Source: Gallionellales bacterium GWA2_60_142 (GTDB lineage: Bacteria > Pseudomonadota > Gammaproteobacteria > Burkholderiales > Gallionellaceae). Taken from it: a stretch of DNA of 64,000 nucleotides. The stretch is from contig MGWR01000070.1 in the NCBI GenBank assembly GCA_001801085.1, positions 36,933-100,932 of the forward strand, in the 5' to 3' direction. The position numbers and the translations under genes were made by a program. The notes under the pieces were generated by a model, which was not told the origin of the DNA, made no database searches, and saw only the letters and a list, made by a program, of their open reading frames with translations. Positions 12,546-22,983 of the stretch are shown here, one piece after another. Each line of letters starts with the position of its first letter. Within the stretch, counting starts at the first letter, position 1.

Positions 12546-14186
12546 ATGTCGAAACTCACTCAATCGCCCGCCTGGCAAGCACTCAAGGCACACCATCCCG
12601 CAGTCGCACCGCTTTCGATGCGGCAGATGTTCCGCGACGATCCCGCTCGTTTCGAGCGTTTTTCGATCCGGTTCGACGACCTGCTGTTCGACTACTCGAA
12701 GAACCGCATCACCGCAGAGACCGTCGGGCTGCTGCTTGATCTGGCTGCTCAGGCCGAGTTGCCCGCCTGGATAGAGCGCATGTTCGGCGGCGACAGGATC
12801 AACTCCACCGAACATCGTGCCGTACTGCATACCGCGTTGCGCAACCGCTCGGAGCGTCCGGTGCTGGTGGACGGCCGGGACGTGATGCCGGACGTGCGCC
12901 GCGTGCTGGGACATATGCGTCGCTTCGCCGATGCAGTGCGCGGCGGCGGACATCGCGGCCACACAGGCAAACAGATTACCGACATCGTCAACATCGGTAT
13001 CGGCGGCTCCGATCTCGGCCCGCTGATGGCGTGCGAGGCGCTCAGACACTATGCGCGCTGCGACCTGCGCGCGCATTTCGTCTCCAACGTCGACGGCACC
13101 CATCTGGCCGAGACGCTTAAGAAGCTGGACGCGGAGACCACGCTGTTCATCGTCAGCTCGAAGACCTTCACCACCCAGGAGACCATCACCAACGCCCGTT
13201 CGGCGCGTGCCTGGCTGGTCGGCAAGCTGGGCGACGAACAGGCTGTCTCCAAGCACTTCGCCGCGGTCTCGACCAACCTCAAGGCCACCGGCGAATTCGG
13301 CATCAACCCGGACAACGTATTCGAGTTCTGGGACTGGGTCGGCGGGCGTTACTCGCTGTGGTCGGCCATCGGCCTGCCGATCGCGCTGCATGTCGGCATG
13401 GACCGTTTCGAGGAACTGCTGGGCGGCGCCTATGCGATGGACGAACACTTCCGCAGCGCGCCGCCGGAACAAAACATCCCGGTGCTGATGGGCCTACTCG
13501 GCATCTGGTACGGCAACTTCTTCGGCGCAGGCGCCAACGCCATGTTCCCCTACGATCAGTACCTGCACCGCTTCCCTGCCTACCTCCAGCAACTGGACAT
13601 GGAGAGTAACGGCAAACGCGTGGACCGCGACGGCAATGCCGTGGACTACGACACCGGCATGGTGATGTGGGGCGAACCCGGCACCAACGGCCAGCACGCC
13701 TTCTATCAGTTGATCCATCAGGGCACGCGCATGATCCCGGCGGATTTCCTCGCCCCCATGCACAGCCAGAATCCCATCGGCGAGCACCATGCAATCCTGC
13801 TCGCCAACTGTTTCGCCCAGACTGAGGCGCTGATGCTGGGCAAGACCGCCGAGGAGGCCCGCGCCGAACTGGAAGCGCAAGGCCTGAGCGGCGATGCCCT
13901 CGAAGCCCTGCTGCCGCACAAGGTCTTCCCTGGCAACAAGCCGACCAACACCCTGCTGTTCGACAGGCTCGATCCGCACACGCTGGGCATGCTGATCGCC
14001 TTGTACGAACACAAAGTGTTCGTGCAGAGCGTGGTGTGGAACATCAACCCGTTCGACCAATGGGGCGTGGAACTCGGCAAGCAACTAGCCGGCAAGATAT
14101 TGCCAGAACTGCGCGACGGCGGTGCGGTATCCGCGCACGACGCTTCGACCGGCGGTTTGATCGGACACTACCGCCGACATCGCTAG
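12546..14186 (+). CDS. pgi: Glucose-6-phosphate isomerase
   Basis: [52 protein letters not shown], and C-terminal [18 protein letters not shown]. Confidence 0.97.
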   Translation: MSKLTQSPAWQALKAHHPAVAPLSMRQMFRDDPARFERFSIRFDDLLFDYSKNRITAETVGLLLDLAAQAELPAWIERMFGGDRINSTEHRAVLHTALRNRSERPVLVDGRDVMPDVRRVLGHMRRFADAVRGGGHRGHTGKQITDIVNIGIGGSDLGPLMACEALRHYARCDLRAHFVSNVDGTHLAETLKKLDAETTLFIVSSKTFTTQETITNARSARAWLVGKLGDEQAVSKHFAAVSTNLKATGEFGINPDNVFEFWDWVGGRYSLWSAIGLPIALHVGMDRFEELLGGAYAMDEHFRSAPPEQNIPVLMGLLGIWYGNFFGAGANAMFPYDQYLHRFPAYLQQLDMESNGKRVDRDGNAVDYDTGMVMWGEPGTNGQHAFYQLIHQGTRMIPADFLAPMHSQNPIGEHHAILLANCFAQTEALMLGKTAEEARAELEAQGLSGDALEALLPHKVFPGNKPTNTLLFDRLDPHTLGMLIALYEHKVFVQSVVWNINPFDQWGVELGKQLAGKILPELRDGGAVSAHDASTGGLIGHYRRHR

Positions 14187-14232
14187 CTACCTCGCCGCTA
14201 CTGCTAACGCCTGTCATCCTGAATCTCCCGAG

Positions 14233-15018
14233 ATGCTGACCGAATGGCTGACCTGGCTCGCCGCCGATTGCCCACCACCGACGCGCAAGCTGGGCTATCT
14301 GCGCGAAAGCATCGCCATCCGTACGCGCTATCGACGCTGCAAGACGATGTGGCAGCCGCATCTGACAAACAGCCGCGCCGCATTACTCGATTCACTGCAA
14401 GCATGCAGCAGCTTCCGCACCGCGCTGGTGTTCGGTTCGGGGCTGTTGCTGGACATCCCGCTGGACGAACTGGCCCGGCGCTTCAAGAAGGTGTATCTGG
14501 TCGATATCGTTCATTTACCCGAGGTGAAGCGCGCCGTGCGCCATCATGCCAACGTGCGTTGCATCGATCTCGATGTCACTGGGTTCATCGAGCATATGGA
14601 GGCGCTGTCTCCAGAGCGACTCGAATTGCCGCCGCCGAAATACTTTCTTGATGAGCCTGACATTGATTGGGTGGCCTCGGTTAACCTGCTCTCCCAACTG
14701 CCTTTGTTGCCGGTGGACTGGCTGCGCCAACGTTTCCCCGAGCTGAGCGAAGCGATGCTGGAAGAATGGGGGACGCAGGTGATGAGGCAGCATCTGGACT
14801 ACCTCGCCGCCTTTGCCGCACCGACCTGTCTGCTGGCCGATATGGAGCAGGTAATCCATACCGGCAACGGCGAAATCATCGAGCGTATCGACTTCGCATC
14901 GCGGCTCCGCCTCGACGATGCAGCGCCTGAGCAATGGCGCTGGAACATCGCACCACCCGGGGAGATCGCACCGGACATCGGCAGCTTCCACCGCGTCGCG
15001 GCACATTGCAGGCAATGA
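14233..15018 (+). CDS. Uncharacterised protein with a Rossmann/SAM-binding-like N-terminal half
   Basis: Full-length ORF in the glycogen block; RTALVFGSGLLLDIPLDELARRFKKVYLVDI resembles a nucleotide/SAM-binding Rossmann start. Confidence 0.6.
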   Translation: MLTEWLTWLAADCPPPTRKLGYLRESIAIRTRYRRCKTMWQPHLTNSRAALLDSLQACSSFRTALVFGSGLLLDIPLDELARRFKKVYLVDIVHLPEVKRAVRHHANVRCIDLDVTGFIEHMEALSPERLELPPPKYFLDEPDIDWVASVNLLSQLPLLPVDWLRQRFPELSEAMLEEWGTQVMRQHLDYLAAFAAPTCLLADMEQVIHTGNGEIIERIDFASRLRLDDAAPEQWRWNIAPPGEIAPDIGSFHRVAAHCRQ

Positions 15019-15082
15019 TTCGCCCGTGGCATGGATCGCTTGCCTCAGGGCAATGACGGTATAATTCGCCGTCGCCGCTCCT

Positions 15083-17635
15083 ATGCTCCCTTCCGGAATG
15101 GCCGGCCAGAATGAATCAACTGAGGAGCACATCATCAAGACCCCAAGCAAAAAGAGCCACACACCCTCCGTAATCGGCAACCTGCCCCCGCTCGGCATGG
15201 ACGCCGACAGCATCGTCGACGATTTCAGACGTTATTTCAGCCATACCCTGGGCCGGGACGAGCCTCAGTTCTCCAGCACCCAGATGTACGAATCGCTGGT
15301 GCTGTCGCTGCGCGACCGTCTGGTCGAGCGCTGGCGTAACACCCGGCTGGCTTATCGCGAGTCGGACTGCAAACGCACCTATTACCTGTCGCTGGAGTTC
15401 CTGATGGGGCGCGCGCTCGGCAATGCGATGCTGAACCTGAATGTGGATCCGAATACGCGCACCGCGCTGCGCAAGCTGGAGGTGGAACTCGATGCCATTG
15501 CCGAACACGAGCACGATGCAGGCTTGGGCAACGGCGGCCTCGGACGGCTGGCGGCCTGCTTTCTGGATAGTTGCGCTTCGCTGCAACTGCCGGTGATGGG
15601 CTACGGCATCCGCTACGAATACGGCATGTTCCGCCAGAAGATCGAGAACGGCAGCCAGATCGAGGAAGCCGACCACTGGCTGCGCGACGGCAACCCTTGG
15701 GAGATCGAGCGCCAGGAATTCGCCACGCGTATCAAATTCGGCGGGCGCACGGAATATTTCACCGACCAGATCGGCCGCATGCATGTGCGCTGGGTCGATA
15801 CGCGCGACGTGATGGCGATGCCCTACGACGTGCCGGTGCCGGGCTTCCAGAACGGCACGGTGAACACGCTGCGCCTGTGGAGCGCGGCGGCGACCGAAGA
15901 ATTCGATCTGTCCGAATTCAACGCCGGCAGCTACACCGAGGCGGTCGCGTCCAAAAATGCCGCAGAGCACATCACCATGGTGCTCTATCCGAACGATGCC
16001 AGCGAGAACGGCAAGGAACTGCGCCTGCGCCAGCAATACTTCCTCGCTTCGGCCAGCTTGCAGGACATACTGCGCCAGTGGGTCAAAACGCACGATCACG
16101 ACTTCAGCGAATTTGCCGAGAAGAACTGCTTCCAGTTGAACGACACCCATCCGACCTGCGCGGTGCCGGAACTGATGCGCCTGTTGATGGACGAGCACGG
16201 CATGGGCTGGGACGAGGCATGGGCCATCACCAGCAGCACCATGGCCTACACCAATCACACGCTGCTGCCGGAGGCGCTGGAAAAGTGGCCCGTCAGCATG
16301 TTCGGTCGCCTGCTGCCGCGCCTGATGGACATCGTGCGCGAGATCAACGCCCGCTTCATCGCCAAGGTGGCCTTGCGCTATCCCGGCGACATCGAGCGCC
16401 AGCGCCGCATGTCCATCATCGAAGAAGGCCACGATCAGCAGGTGCGCATGGCCTACCTGGCGGTGGTGGCTTGCCGTTCGGTCAACGGCGTCGCGGCGCT
16501 GCATTCGCAATTGTTGCAAGAGCAATTGTTCCGCGATTTCTACGAGAAGTGGCCGGAAAAATTCAACAACAAGACCAACGGCGTTACACCGCGCCGCTGG
16601 CTATCGTGGAGCAATCCGGCGCTGGGCGCATTGCTCGACGACGCCATCGACAACGGCTGGCGTACCGACCTATCCCGCTTGCAGAGCCTGAAAAAATTTG
16701 CGGACGACCCCGCTTTCCGCGCGCGTTGGCATGAGGTGAAACAGGCCAACAAGCAGCGTCTGGCCGATATGGTGAAACGCGACTGCGATGTCGAGTTCGA
16801 CATCAATGCGATGTTTGACGTGCAGGTGAAGCGCATCCACGAATACAAGCGGCAGTTGCTGAACGTGCTGCATGTGATCCACCTGTACGACCGCATCAAG
16901 CGCGGCGACACCGCCGACTGGACGCCGCGTTGCGTACTGATCGGCGGCAAGGCAGCCCCCGGCTACATGATGGCGAAACGCATCATCAAACTGGTCAACT
17001 CGGTCGCGCATGTCATCAATAGCGATCCGGACACCAAGGGCTTGCTGCGTCTGGCTTTCCTGCCGAACTACCGCGTTACCGCGATGGAAGCGATCTGTCC
17101 CGGAACCGACCTGTCGGAGCAGATATCCACCGCAGGCAAGGAAGCCTCCGGCACCGGCAACATGAAGTTCATGATGAATGGCGCGCTGACGATAGGCACG
17201 CTGGACGGCGCCAACATTGAAATCCGCGAAGAAGCCGGTGAGGAAAACTTCTTCCTGTTCGGCCTGACCGCGGAACAGGTCGATGCAATGCGCGGACACT
17301 ACGATCCTGCGTCTATCATCGATACAGACGAAGATTTCCGGCGCGTAATGGGTCTGCTGACCAGCGGCCACTTCAACCTGTTCGAGCCAGGCATCTTCGA
17401 TCCGGTCATCCAGTCGATCTATAGTCCCGGCGATCCTTGGCTGACCGCGGCGGACTTCCGCAGCTACATCGACTGCCAGCGTCGTGCAGCGCAAGCCTAC
17501 CGCAACCGGGACGCATGGACGCGTATGAGCATCGTCAACACCGCGACCAGCGGCAAGTTCTCCAGCGACCGCACCATCCTCGACTACAACCGCGAGATAT
17601 GGGGCTTGCCGCAGGTGGCGCCGCAGTTTCCCTGA
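15083..17635 (+). CDS. glgP: Glycogen/alpha-glucan phosphorylase
   Basis: YYLSLEFLMGRALGNAMLNL, GNGGLGRLAACFLDS, FQLNDTHPT, EASGTGNMKFMMNGALTIGTLDGANIE (pyridoxal phosphate site). Confidence 0.97.
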   Translation: MLPSGMAGQNESTEEHIIKTPSKKSHTPSVIGNLPPLGMDADSIVDDFRRYFSHTLGRDEPQFSSTQMYESLVLSLRDRLVERWRNTRLAYRESDCKRTYYLSLEFLMGRALGNAMLNLNVDPNTRTALRKLEVELDAIAEHEHDAGLGNGGLGRLAACFLDSCASLQLPVMGYGIRYEYGMFRQKIENGSQIEEADHWLRDGNPWEIERQEFATRIKFGGRTEYFTDQIGRMHVRWVDTRDVMAMPYDVPVPGFQNGTVNTLRLWSAAATEEFDLSEFNAGSYTEAVASKNAAEHITMVLYPNDASENGKELRLRQQYFLASASLQDILRQWVKTHDHDFSEFAEKNCFQLNDTHPTCAVPELMRLLMDEHGMGWDEAWAITSSTMAYTNHTLLPEALEKWPVSMFGRLLPRLMDIVREINARFIAKVALRYPGDIERQRRMSIIEEGHDQQVRMAYLAVVACRSVNGVAALHSQLLQEQLFRDFYEKWPEKFNNKTNGVTPRRWLSWSNPALGALLDDAIDNGWRTDLSRLQSLKKFADDPAFRARWHEVKQANKQRLADMVKRDCDVEFDINAMFDVQVKRIHEYKRQLLNVLHVIHLYDRIKRGDTADWTPRCVLIGGKAAPGYMMAKRIIKLVNSVAHVINSDPDTKGLLRLAFLPNYRVTAMEAICPGTDLSEQISTAGKEASGTGNMKFMMNGALTIGTLDGANIEIREEAGEENFFLFGLTAEQVDAMRGHYDPASIIDTDEDFRRVMGLLTSGHFNLFEPGIFDPVIQSIYSPGDPWLTAADFRSYIDCQRRAAQAYRNRDAWTRMSIVNTATSGKFSSDRTILDYNREIWGLPQVAPQFP

Positions 17636-17645
17636 GTCCTCTGCG

Positions 17646-17675
17646 TTCGCCGGAACCTAAACTGGTTCCGGCGAA
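17646..17675. other. Perfect 12-bp stem-loop downstream of glgP
   Basis: TTCGCCGGAACC-TAAACT-GGTTCCGGCGAA. Confidence 0.7.
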
Positions 17676-17692
17676 TATGAATACCAACAAGC

Positions 17693-17724
17693 AAAAAGCC
17701 GCACGATTGTGCGGCTTTTTGTTT
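17693..17724. terminator. Bidirectional Rho-independent terminator between glgP (+) and rne (-)
   Basis: AAAAAGCCGCAC-GATT-GTGCGGCTTTTT perfect stem with A/T tracts on both sides. Confidence 0.88.
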
Positions 17725-17739
17725 TACTGCTGGCCGAAA

Positions 17740-20265
17740 CTACGCTTGCGGGTGCTGGGTCTCGATCTGAACCAGCGGTTCATTCTCGACGTACACCTCG
17801 CGCTGGCGCGTGCGGCGGCGGTTTACCGGCTGGTTGCCGGCCGGAGCCGCTTCCGTAATGGCGCTGAATTTGTTCGGATCGGTTTCGATCTGAACCAGGC
17901 CGTCGCTACCGGGTGCCGTCGCGACGGGTGCGGCGACCGCAACAGGCTGTGGCGCTGCAACTGACTTTGGCTTAGCCGCTGGAGTTGGCGGCACATAGTT
18001 TGCCGGATAAGCGATGTACTCGGTCGGTTTCAGCGGCGGCACGTAGCCTGCGGGATAAGCGACATACTCGGTCGGTTTGGATCTTACCGGAGCGGCAGGT
18101 GCAGCCTGCTCGCCGCCCGTTTCCGTAGTCATCACCTCGCCGCCCGTTTCCGTAGTCATCACCTCGCCGTTCGGAGCGCCATTTTCACGGCGTTCGCGTT
18201 CGCGGCGGCCTCCGCGGCGACCGCGACGGCGGCTACCCTCACGCGCCCCCTCTTCCGACTGCTCGGCGGCGGGAGCGGTGACCCGGGATTCCTGCACCGG
18301 CTTTTCGGTTTCTGCGGCCGGAGCTACACGCGGCGGGCGCGGTTGCTTCGGTGGACGCGGCTCGCGCTCGCCTTGCGGCTGACGCGGCTCCTGCTGCTTG
18401 GCCTCGGACTGAGCCGATTTCTCGCCTCGCTCGCGGCGGCCTTCGCCTCGCTCGTTGCGATCGCCGCGGTCGCGGCGCTTGCCACCTTCGCGCTCGCCTC
18501 GCTCTGCACGGTCACCGCGTTCACGACGCTGGCGCGACTTGCCTGTTGCAGACTTCGCCTTGGGCTTTTCTTCTTCCGCGCCCAGCGACTTGAACCAGCC
18601 GATGATCTTGCCGAGCAGCGAGGGACCTTGTGCCTTTGGCTCTTCCACCTTCACCGGCGCCGGTTGTGCCGGCGTGATGCCCTGCACCACCGCTGTGGCG
18701 CGCACGGCCTTCTGTTGCTCCTGCGCCGGGGTCAGCGGCTTGTCTTCCGCCGGCTTTTCCACCAACTTGTAACTGGCTTGCATCACCTCGGCGGTCATAT
18801 CGTCGTGACGCAGGCGGTTGATGCTGTAGTTCGGCGTTTCCAGATGCGGATTCGGGATCAGCGTGACGCTGACGCGCAGACGCGATTCGATGCGATGGAT
18901 TTCGGCGCGCTTCTCGTTCAGCAGGAAAGTCGCAACATCCACCGGCACCTGCGCGTGGATCGCGACGCTGCTGTCCTTCATCGCCTCTTCCTGGAGGATG
19001 CGCAGAATGTGCAGTGCGGAGGACTCGGTGCCGCGGATGTGGCCGATGCCGCTGCAACGCGGGCAGGCGATGTAGTTGCTCTCGCCCAGACTGGGTTGCA
19101 GGCGCTGGCGCGAAAGCTCCAGCAGGCCGAAGCGCGAGATCTTCGCGGTCTGCACGCGGGCGCGGTCGTAGCGCAGCGAGTCGCGCAGGCGATCTTCCAC
19201 CGCACGCTGGTTCTTGCTCGACTCCATGTCGATGAAGTCGATCACGATCAGGCCGCCCAAGTCGCGCAGACGCAACTGGCGGGCGATCTCTTCGGCCGCT
19301 TCGAGGTTGGTGTTGAACGCGGTCGATTCGATGTCCGCACCCTTGGTGGAACGCGCCGAGTTGATGTCAATGGAGGTCAGCGCTTCGGTGTGGTCGATCA
19401 CGATTGCGCCGCCGGAAGGCAGACGCACTTCGCGCGCATGGGCGGACTCGATCTGGTGTTCGATCTGGAAGCGCGAGAACAACGGCACATCATCTACGTA
19501 GCGCTTGATGCGATCAACGTTATCCGGCATCACCGTGCTCATGAACGCCAGCGCCTGCTGATAGATATCCTCGGTGTCGATCAGGATCTCGCCGATCTCA
19601 GGGTTGAAGTAGTCGCGGATCGCGCGCACTACCAGACTGCCTTCCAGATAGATCAGCGACGGCGCCTTTTCGGCGGAGGCTGCGCCTTCGATCGCATCCC
19701 ACAGCTGATTCAGGTAGTTAAGGTCCCACTGCAACTCTTCTTCGCTGCGGCCGATACCGGCGGTGCGGGCGATGATGCTCATCCCTTGCGGAACATCGAT
19801 ATGCGACAGCACTTCGCGCAGTTCGTTGCGCTCTTCGCCCTCGATGCGGCGCGACACGCCTCCGCCGTTCGGGTTGTTCGGCATCAGCACGATGTAGCGG
19901 CCAGCCAGACTGATATAGGTGGTCAGCGCCGCGCCCTTGTTGCCGCGCTCGTCCTTCTCGACCTGCACCAGCAGTTCCTGGCCTTCGCGCAATGCTTCCT
20001 TGATACTGGGGCGGCTGCCGCAACCAGGCAGGTAATACTGGGGAGAGACTTCCTTGAAGGGGAGGAAACCGTGGCGACTGCCGCCGTATTCGACGAAACA
20101 GGCCTCGAGGCTGGGCTCGATGCGGGTGATGACTGCCTTGTAGATGTTGCTCTTGCGTTGCTCTTTGCCGGCGGTTTCAATGTCGAGGTCGATCAGTTTC
20201 TGACCATCGACAATGGCGACGCGGAGTTCTTCCGGCTGCGTCGCATTGAATAGCATGCGTTTCAT
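17740..20265 (-). CDS. rne: Ribonuclease E/G family protein (RNase E-like)
   Basis: MKRMLFNATQPEELRVAIVDGQKLIDLDIE start; S1 domain; GGLIVIDFIDMESSKNQRAVEDRL; zinc-link CPRCSGIG; long basic/acidic disordered C-terminus. Confidence 0.95.
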   Translation of the reverse strand: MKRMLFNATQPEELRVAIVDGQKLIDLDIETAGKEQRKSNIYKAVITRIEPSLEACFVEYGGSRHGFLPFKEVSPQYYLPGCGSRPSIKEALREGQELLVQVEKDERGNKGAALTTYISLAGRYIVLMPNNPNGGGVSRRIEGEERNELREVLSHIDVPQGMSIIARTAGIGRSEEELQWDLNYLNQLWDAIEGAASAEKAPSLIYLEGSLVVRAIRDYFNPEIGEILIDTEDIYQQALAFMSTVMPDNVDRIKRYVDDVPLFSRFQIEHQIESAHAREVRLPSGGAIVIDHTEALTSIDINSARSTKGADIESTAFNTNLEAAEEIARQLRLRDLGGLIVIDFIDMESSKNQRAVEDRLRDSLRYDRARVQTAKISRFGLLELSRQRLQPSLGESNYIACPRCSGIGHIRGTESSALHILRILQEEAMKDSSVAIHAQVPVDVATFLLNEKRAEIHRIESRLRVSVTLIPNPHLETPNYSINRLRHDDMTAEVMQASYKLVEKPAEDKPLTPAQEQQKAVRATAVVQGITPAQPAPVKVEEPKAQGPSLLGKIIGWFKSLGAEEEKPKAKSATGKSRQRRERGDRAERGEREGGKRRDRGDRNERGEGRRERGEKSAQSEAKQQEPRQPQGEREPRPPKQPRPPRVAPAAETEKPVQESRVTAPAAEQSEEGAREGSRRRGRRGGRRERERRENGAPNGEVMTTETGGEVMTTETGGEQAAPAAPVRSKPTEYVAYPAGYVPPLKPTEYIAYPANYVPPTPAAKPKSVAAPQPVAVAAPVATAPGSDGLVQIETDPNKFSAITEAAPAGNQPVNRRRTRQREVYVENEPLVQIETQHPQA
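17985..18080 (-). repeat. In-frame 48-nt-period repeat in rne encoding KPTEY(V/I)AYPA(G/N)YVPP twice
   Basis: Two near-identical units read directly from sequence and translation. Confidence 0.8.
18112..18168 (-). repeat. Perfect 27-nt tandem duplication in rne encoding GGEVMTTET twice
   Basis: GCCGCCCGTTTCCGTAGTCATCACCTC repeated directly at 18112-18138 and 18139-18165. Confidence 0.9.
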
Positions 20266-20621
20266 TTTTTATTGTCTCCCGCGCTCTGACACGGGCGAGA
20301 CCAAGCTACACGCGGTCAGGCGTGCGAGAGGAGCAATCGTGCAAACAGTGTCGGCTTGTGCGTACGTTTGGTCAAAATCGGTTCTCTGTCGTTAGCTTGT
20401 CTTTAATTGTTCTGGGTAACGCGGCCAATGGCGCGTCACGAAAAATCCACAGGTGCTTTGAGCGCGTATTTCAATTACCATCACTGCTTGATTTCCGGTG
20501 AGTGACATTAACCGGGCGGGCGGCTGCTTCGTAGGCGGCTTGACTGCCTGCCTCATATGCGACGGGGAATTTCCACCCGTTTTTACAAAGGCGCACACGC
20601 GAGCGACGAAGTATATTCAAA

Positions 20622-21581
20622 ATGAATGGTTTAAGCAAAGAATCTGTCACCTTTCTGGAAGTGGACGAATCCGGCGAGACGCAGCGCATCGACAACTTCC
20701 TGTTCCGCCACCTGAAAGGCGTGCCGAAGAGCCATGTCTACCGCATTTTGCGCGGCGGCGAGGTGCGGGTGAACAAGAAACGGGTGGATCAGACCTATCG
20801 TTTGAAACTGGGCGACCTGCTGCGCATCCCGCCTATTCGCGTCGCGGAGAAGCCCGAAGCCGAGTTCGTCCCGGCGGCGGAATTTCCCATCCTTTATGAA
20901 GATGACGCGCTGCTGGCGATCAACAAGCCGTCGGGAACGGCGGTGCATGGCGGCAGCGGGGTCAGCTTCGGAGTCATCGAACAGCTACGCCGCGCAAGAC
21001 CCCAAGCCAAATTTCTCGAACTGGTGCACCGGCTCGACCGCGAGACCTCGGGCGTGCTGCTGGTGGCGAAGAAGCGTTCCGCACTGACCGGGCTGCACGA
21101 GATCATGCGCGAGGGCAACAGCGACAAGCGCTATTACGCGCTGGTGCTGGGTCAGTGGAAGAACGCGCGGCAGCATGTCAAGCTGCCGCTGTACAAGTTC
21201 GACACCCCGCAGGGCGAAAAACGCGTAATGGTGCGCGAAGATGGCCAGCAGGCCCACACCATTTTCAGCCTGCAAAAAAGCTGGGGACCACAAAATAATG
21301 GAACTGGATTCAGCCTGCTCGAAGCGGAGCTCAAAACCGGGCGCACCCACCAGATCCGCGTACACTTGTCGCACCTCGGTTTTCCAATCGCGGGCGACGA
21401 TAAGTACGGCGACTTTGCGCGCAACAGGCAGCTAATTAAACAAGGACTTAAGCGCATGTTTTTGCATGCGCATTCAATCTCGTTCAATCATCCCCTGACC
21501 GGCGAACCGTTACAGATTACCGCGCCGCTGCCGCAGGAACTGGCGGGCTTCATCGCACGGCTGGATGCCGGTGCGGCGTAG
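20622..21581 (+). CDS. rluC: 23S rRNA pseudouridine synthase (RluC-like)
   Basis: S4-like N-terminus; catalytic LVHRLDRETSGVLLVAKK; KTGRTHQIRVHLSHLGFPIAGD; divergent from rne. Confidence 0.9.
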   Translation: MNGLSKESVTFLEVDESGETQRIDNFLFRHLKGVPKSHVYRILRGGEVRVNKKRVDQTYRLKLGDLLRIPPIRVAEKPEAEFVPAAEFPILYEDDALLAINKPSGTAVHGGSGVSFGVIEQLRRARPQAKFLELVHRLDRETSGVLLVAKKRSALTGLHEIMREGNSDKRYYALVLGQWKNARQHVKLPLYKFDTPQGEKRVMVREDGQQAHTIFSLQKSWGPQNNGTGFSLLEAELKTGRTHQIRVHLSHLGFPIAGDDKYGDFARNRQLIKQGLKRMFLHAHSISFNHPLTGEPLQITAPLPQELAGFIARLDAGAA

Positions 21582-21648
21582 TCTTGGCGATCCGCATAGA
21601 TAGAGACAAGAAGAGCGCGCTGCGCAATATTACCGTTTTGGTTTATCC

Positions 21649-22983
21649 TTGGCTCCCCTGCCATCGGCGCAGTTCGCACAAGATATGAATAGCATAGATC
21701 CCCTCACCGGATTTCTGAATCGGTTCGGCTGTATTCAAACCGCCATGATGCTGGTGGCCAATTCGACGACAGACGCAAAACCGCTGGCCGTAATCTGGGT
21801 TGACCTTGATCGCTTCAAGCAGATCAACGAATCGTTCGGCCAGCTTGGCGGCGACGAGGTGATAGGCAACCTCGGGATGCGCTTCCGCAACCGGGTGAGC
21901 GGACGCGCCGAACTTGCCAGAATGGGGGGCGACGAATTTGTGTTCATGATGCCGAACTGCGGTCGCGAGTACGCACAGCAGTTGGCGAAAGAGCTTGCCA
22001 GTACAGTCGAGGAGCCGCTCGCCATCGGCAGCCTGACGTTACGCCCGACCGCGAGCATCGGCATCGCGATCCACGAACCCGGCGAAGACTCGCTTACCCT
22101 GCTCGACCGCGCCGACCGCGCGATGTTCGCGGCCAAGAACAAGGGCGGGAACAGCATCGTTTGCTCCGGCGAAGAGCCGATTCCGGGACGTCTCGGAATC
22201 ACCCTCGCGCGCGAGGAGCTGGCTATCGAGAACAGTCTGCATACGGCGCTGGAGACCGGCGGCATCAGCCTGCACTACCAGCCTATCATCCGCGCGGACG
22301 GAAGCATTGAGGCCGCCGAGGCGCTGATGCGCTGCTCGGTCGATGGCGAAAACATCTCGCCCGGCAAATTCATCCCTGTCGCCGAAAAGACCGGTCTGGT
22401 AATTCGTCTCGGCGAATGGAGTCTGCTGCAAGGGGCGATGCATGCGCGCCTGCTGCAGGATGCCGGCTATTGCACCAAGGTTGCGATCAACGTCTCGCGC
22501 GCTCAACTAGTCTCGCCGAAATTCACCCAGGCGCTGCATGCTGCGCTGGTCTGCTCCAACGTCAAGCCCGAACTGGTGGAGCTGGAACTGACCGAGTCTC
22601 TGTTCATGGATATTTCCGACACCGTCCAGAAAAATTTGAAGAACGCCATCGCTGCAGGCGTCGGATTGGCCATCGATGATTTTGGCACCGGCTATTCCTG
22701 TCTGGCCAACCTGAAGGATATCCCGGCCCGGAAACTCAAGCTGGATCGCGCCTTTGTCACTGTGCTGCCCGAAGACAAACGCGCTCTGGCGGTCGTCAGG
22801 GCAATGACCCAACTCGGTCACGAACTGGGCATGACCATCGTCGCCGAAGGCTGCGAAACGAAGGATCAGATTGACGCCCTGCTCGATGCCGGTGTCGACG
22901 CCATCCAGGGATTTTATTACGCCAGACCCATGCCGGAGGAGAAGCTGCTCCCTTGGCTGCAAGCAAGGAACACAACAAAATGA
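21649..22983 (+). CDS. GGDEF-EAL domain protein (c-di-GMP turnover) without a recognisable sensor domain
   Basis: DPLTGFLNR, MGGDEF active-site motif, AAEALMR (EAL), DDFGTGYSCLANL. The upstream in-frame ATG at 21685 (MNSIDPLTGF) is an alternative start. Confidence 0.92.
   Translation: MAPLPSAQFAQDMNSIDPLTGFLNRFGCIQTAMMLVANSTTDAKPLAVIWVDLDRFKQINESFGQLGGDEVIGNLGMRFRNRVSGRAELARMGGDEFVFMMPNCGREYAQQLAKELASTVEEPLAIGSLTLRPTASIGIAIHEPGEDSLTLLDRADRAMFAAKNKGGNSIVCSGEEPIPGRLGITLAREELAIENSLHTALETGGISLHYQPIIRADGSIEAAEALMRCSVDGENISPGKFIPVAEKTGLVIRLGEWSLLQGAMHARLLQDAGYCTKVAINVSRAQLVSPKFTQALHAALVCSNVKPELVELELTESLFMDISDTVQKNLKNAIAAGVGLAIDDFGTGYSCLANLKDIPARKLKLDRAFVTVLPEDKRALAVVRAMTQLGHELGMTIVAEGCETKDQIDALLDAGVDAIQGFYYARPMPEEKLLPWLQARNTTK

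Noticed and set aside
15040-15065. TTGCCT...TATAAT as a dedicated glgP promoter
   Set aside because: The -10 TATAAT is good but the spacing to the -35 candidate is only 14 nt; not supported well enough to list.
15116-16525. 469-aa minus-strand ORF inside glgP
   Set aside because: Shadow ORF; GlgP motifs are on the plus strand.
18343-20253. 636-aa plus-strand ORF opposite rne
   Set aside because: Shadow ORF; rne is unambiguous on the minus strand.
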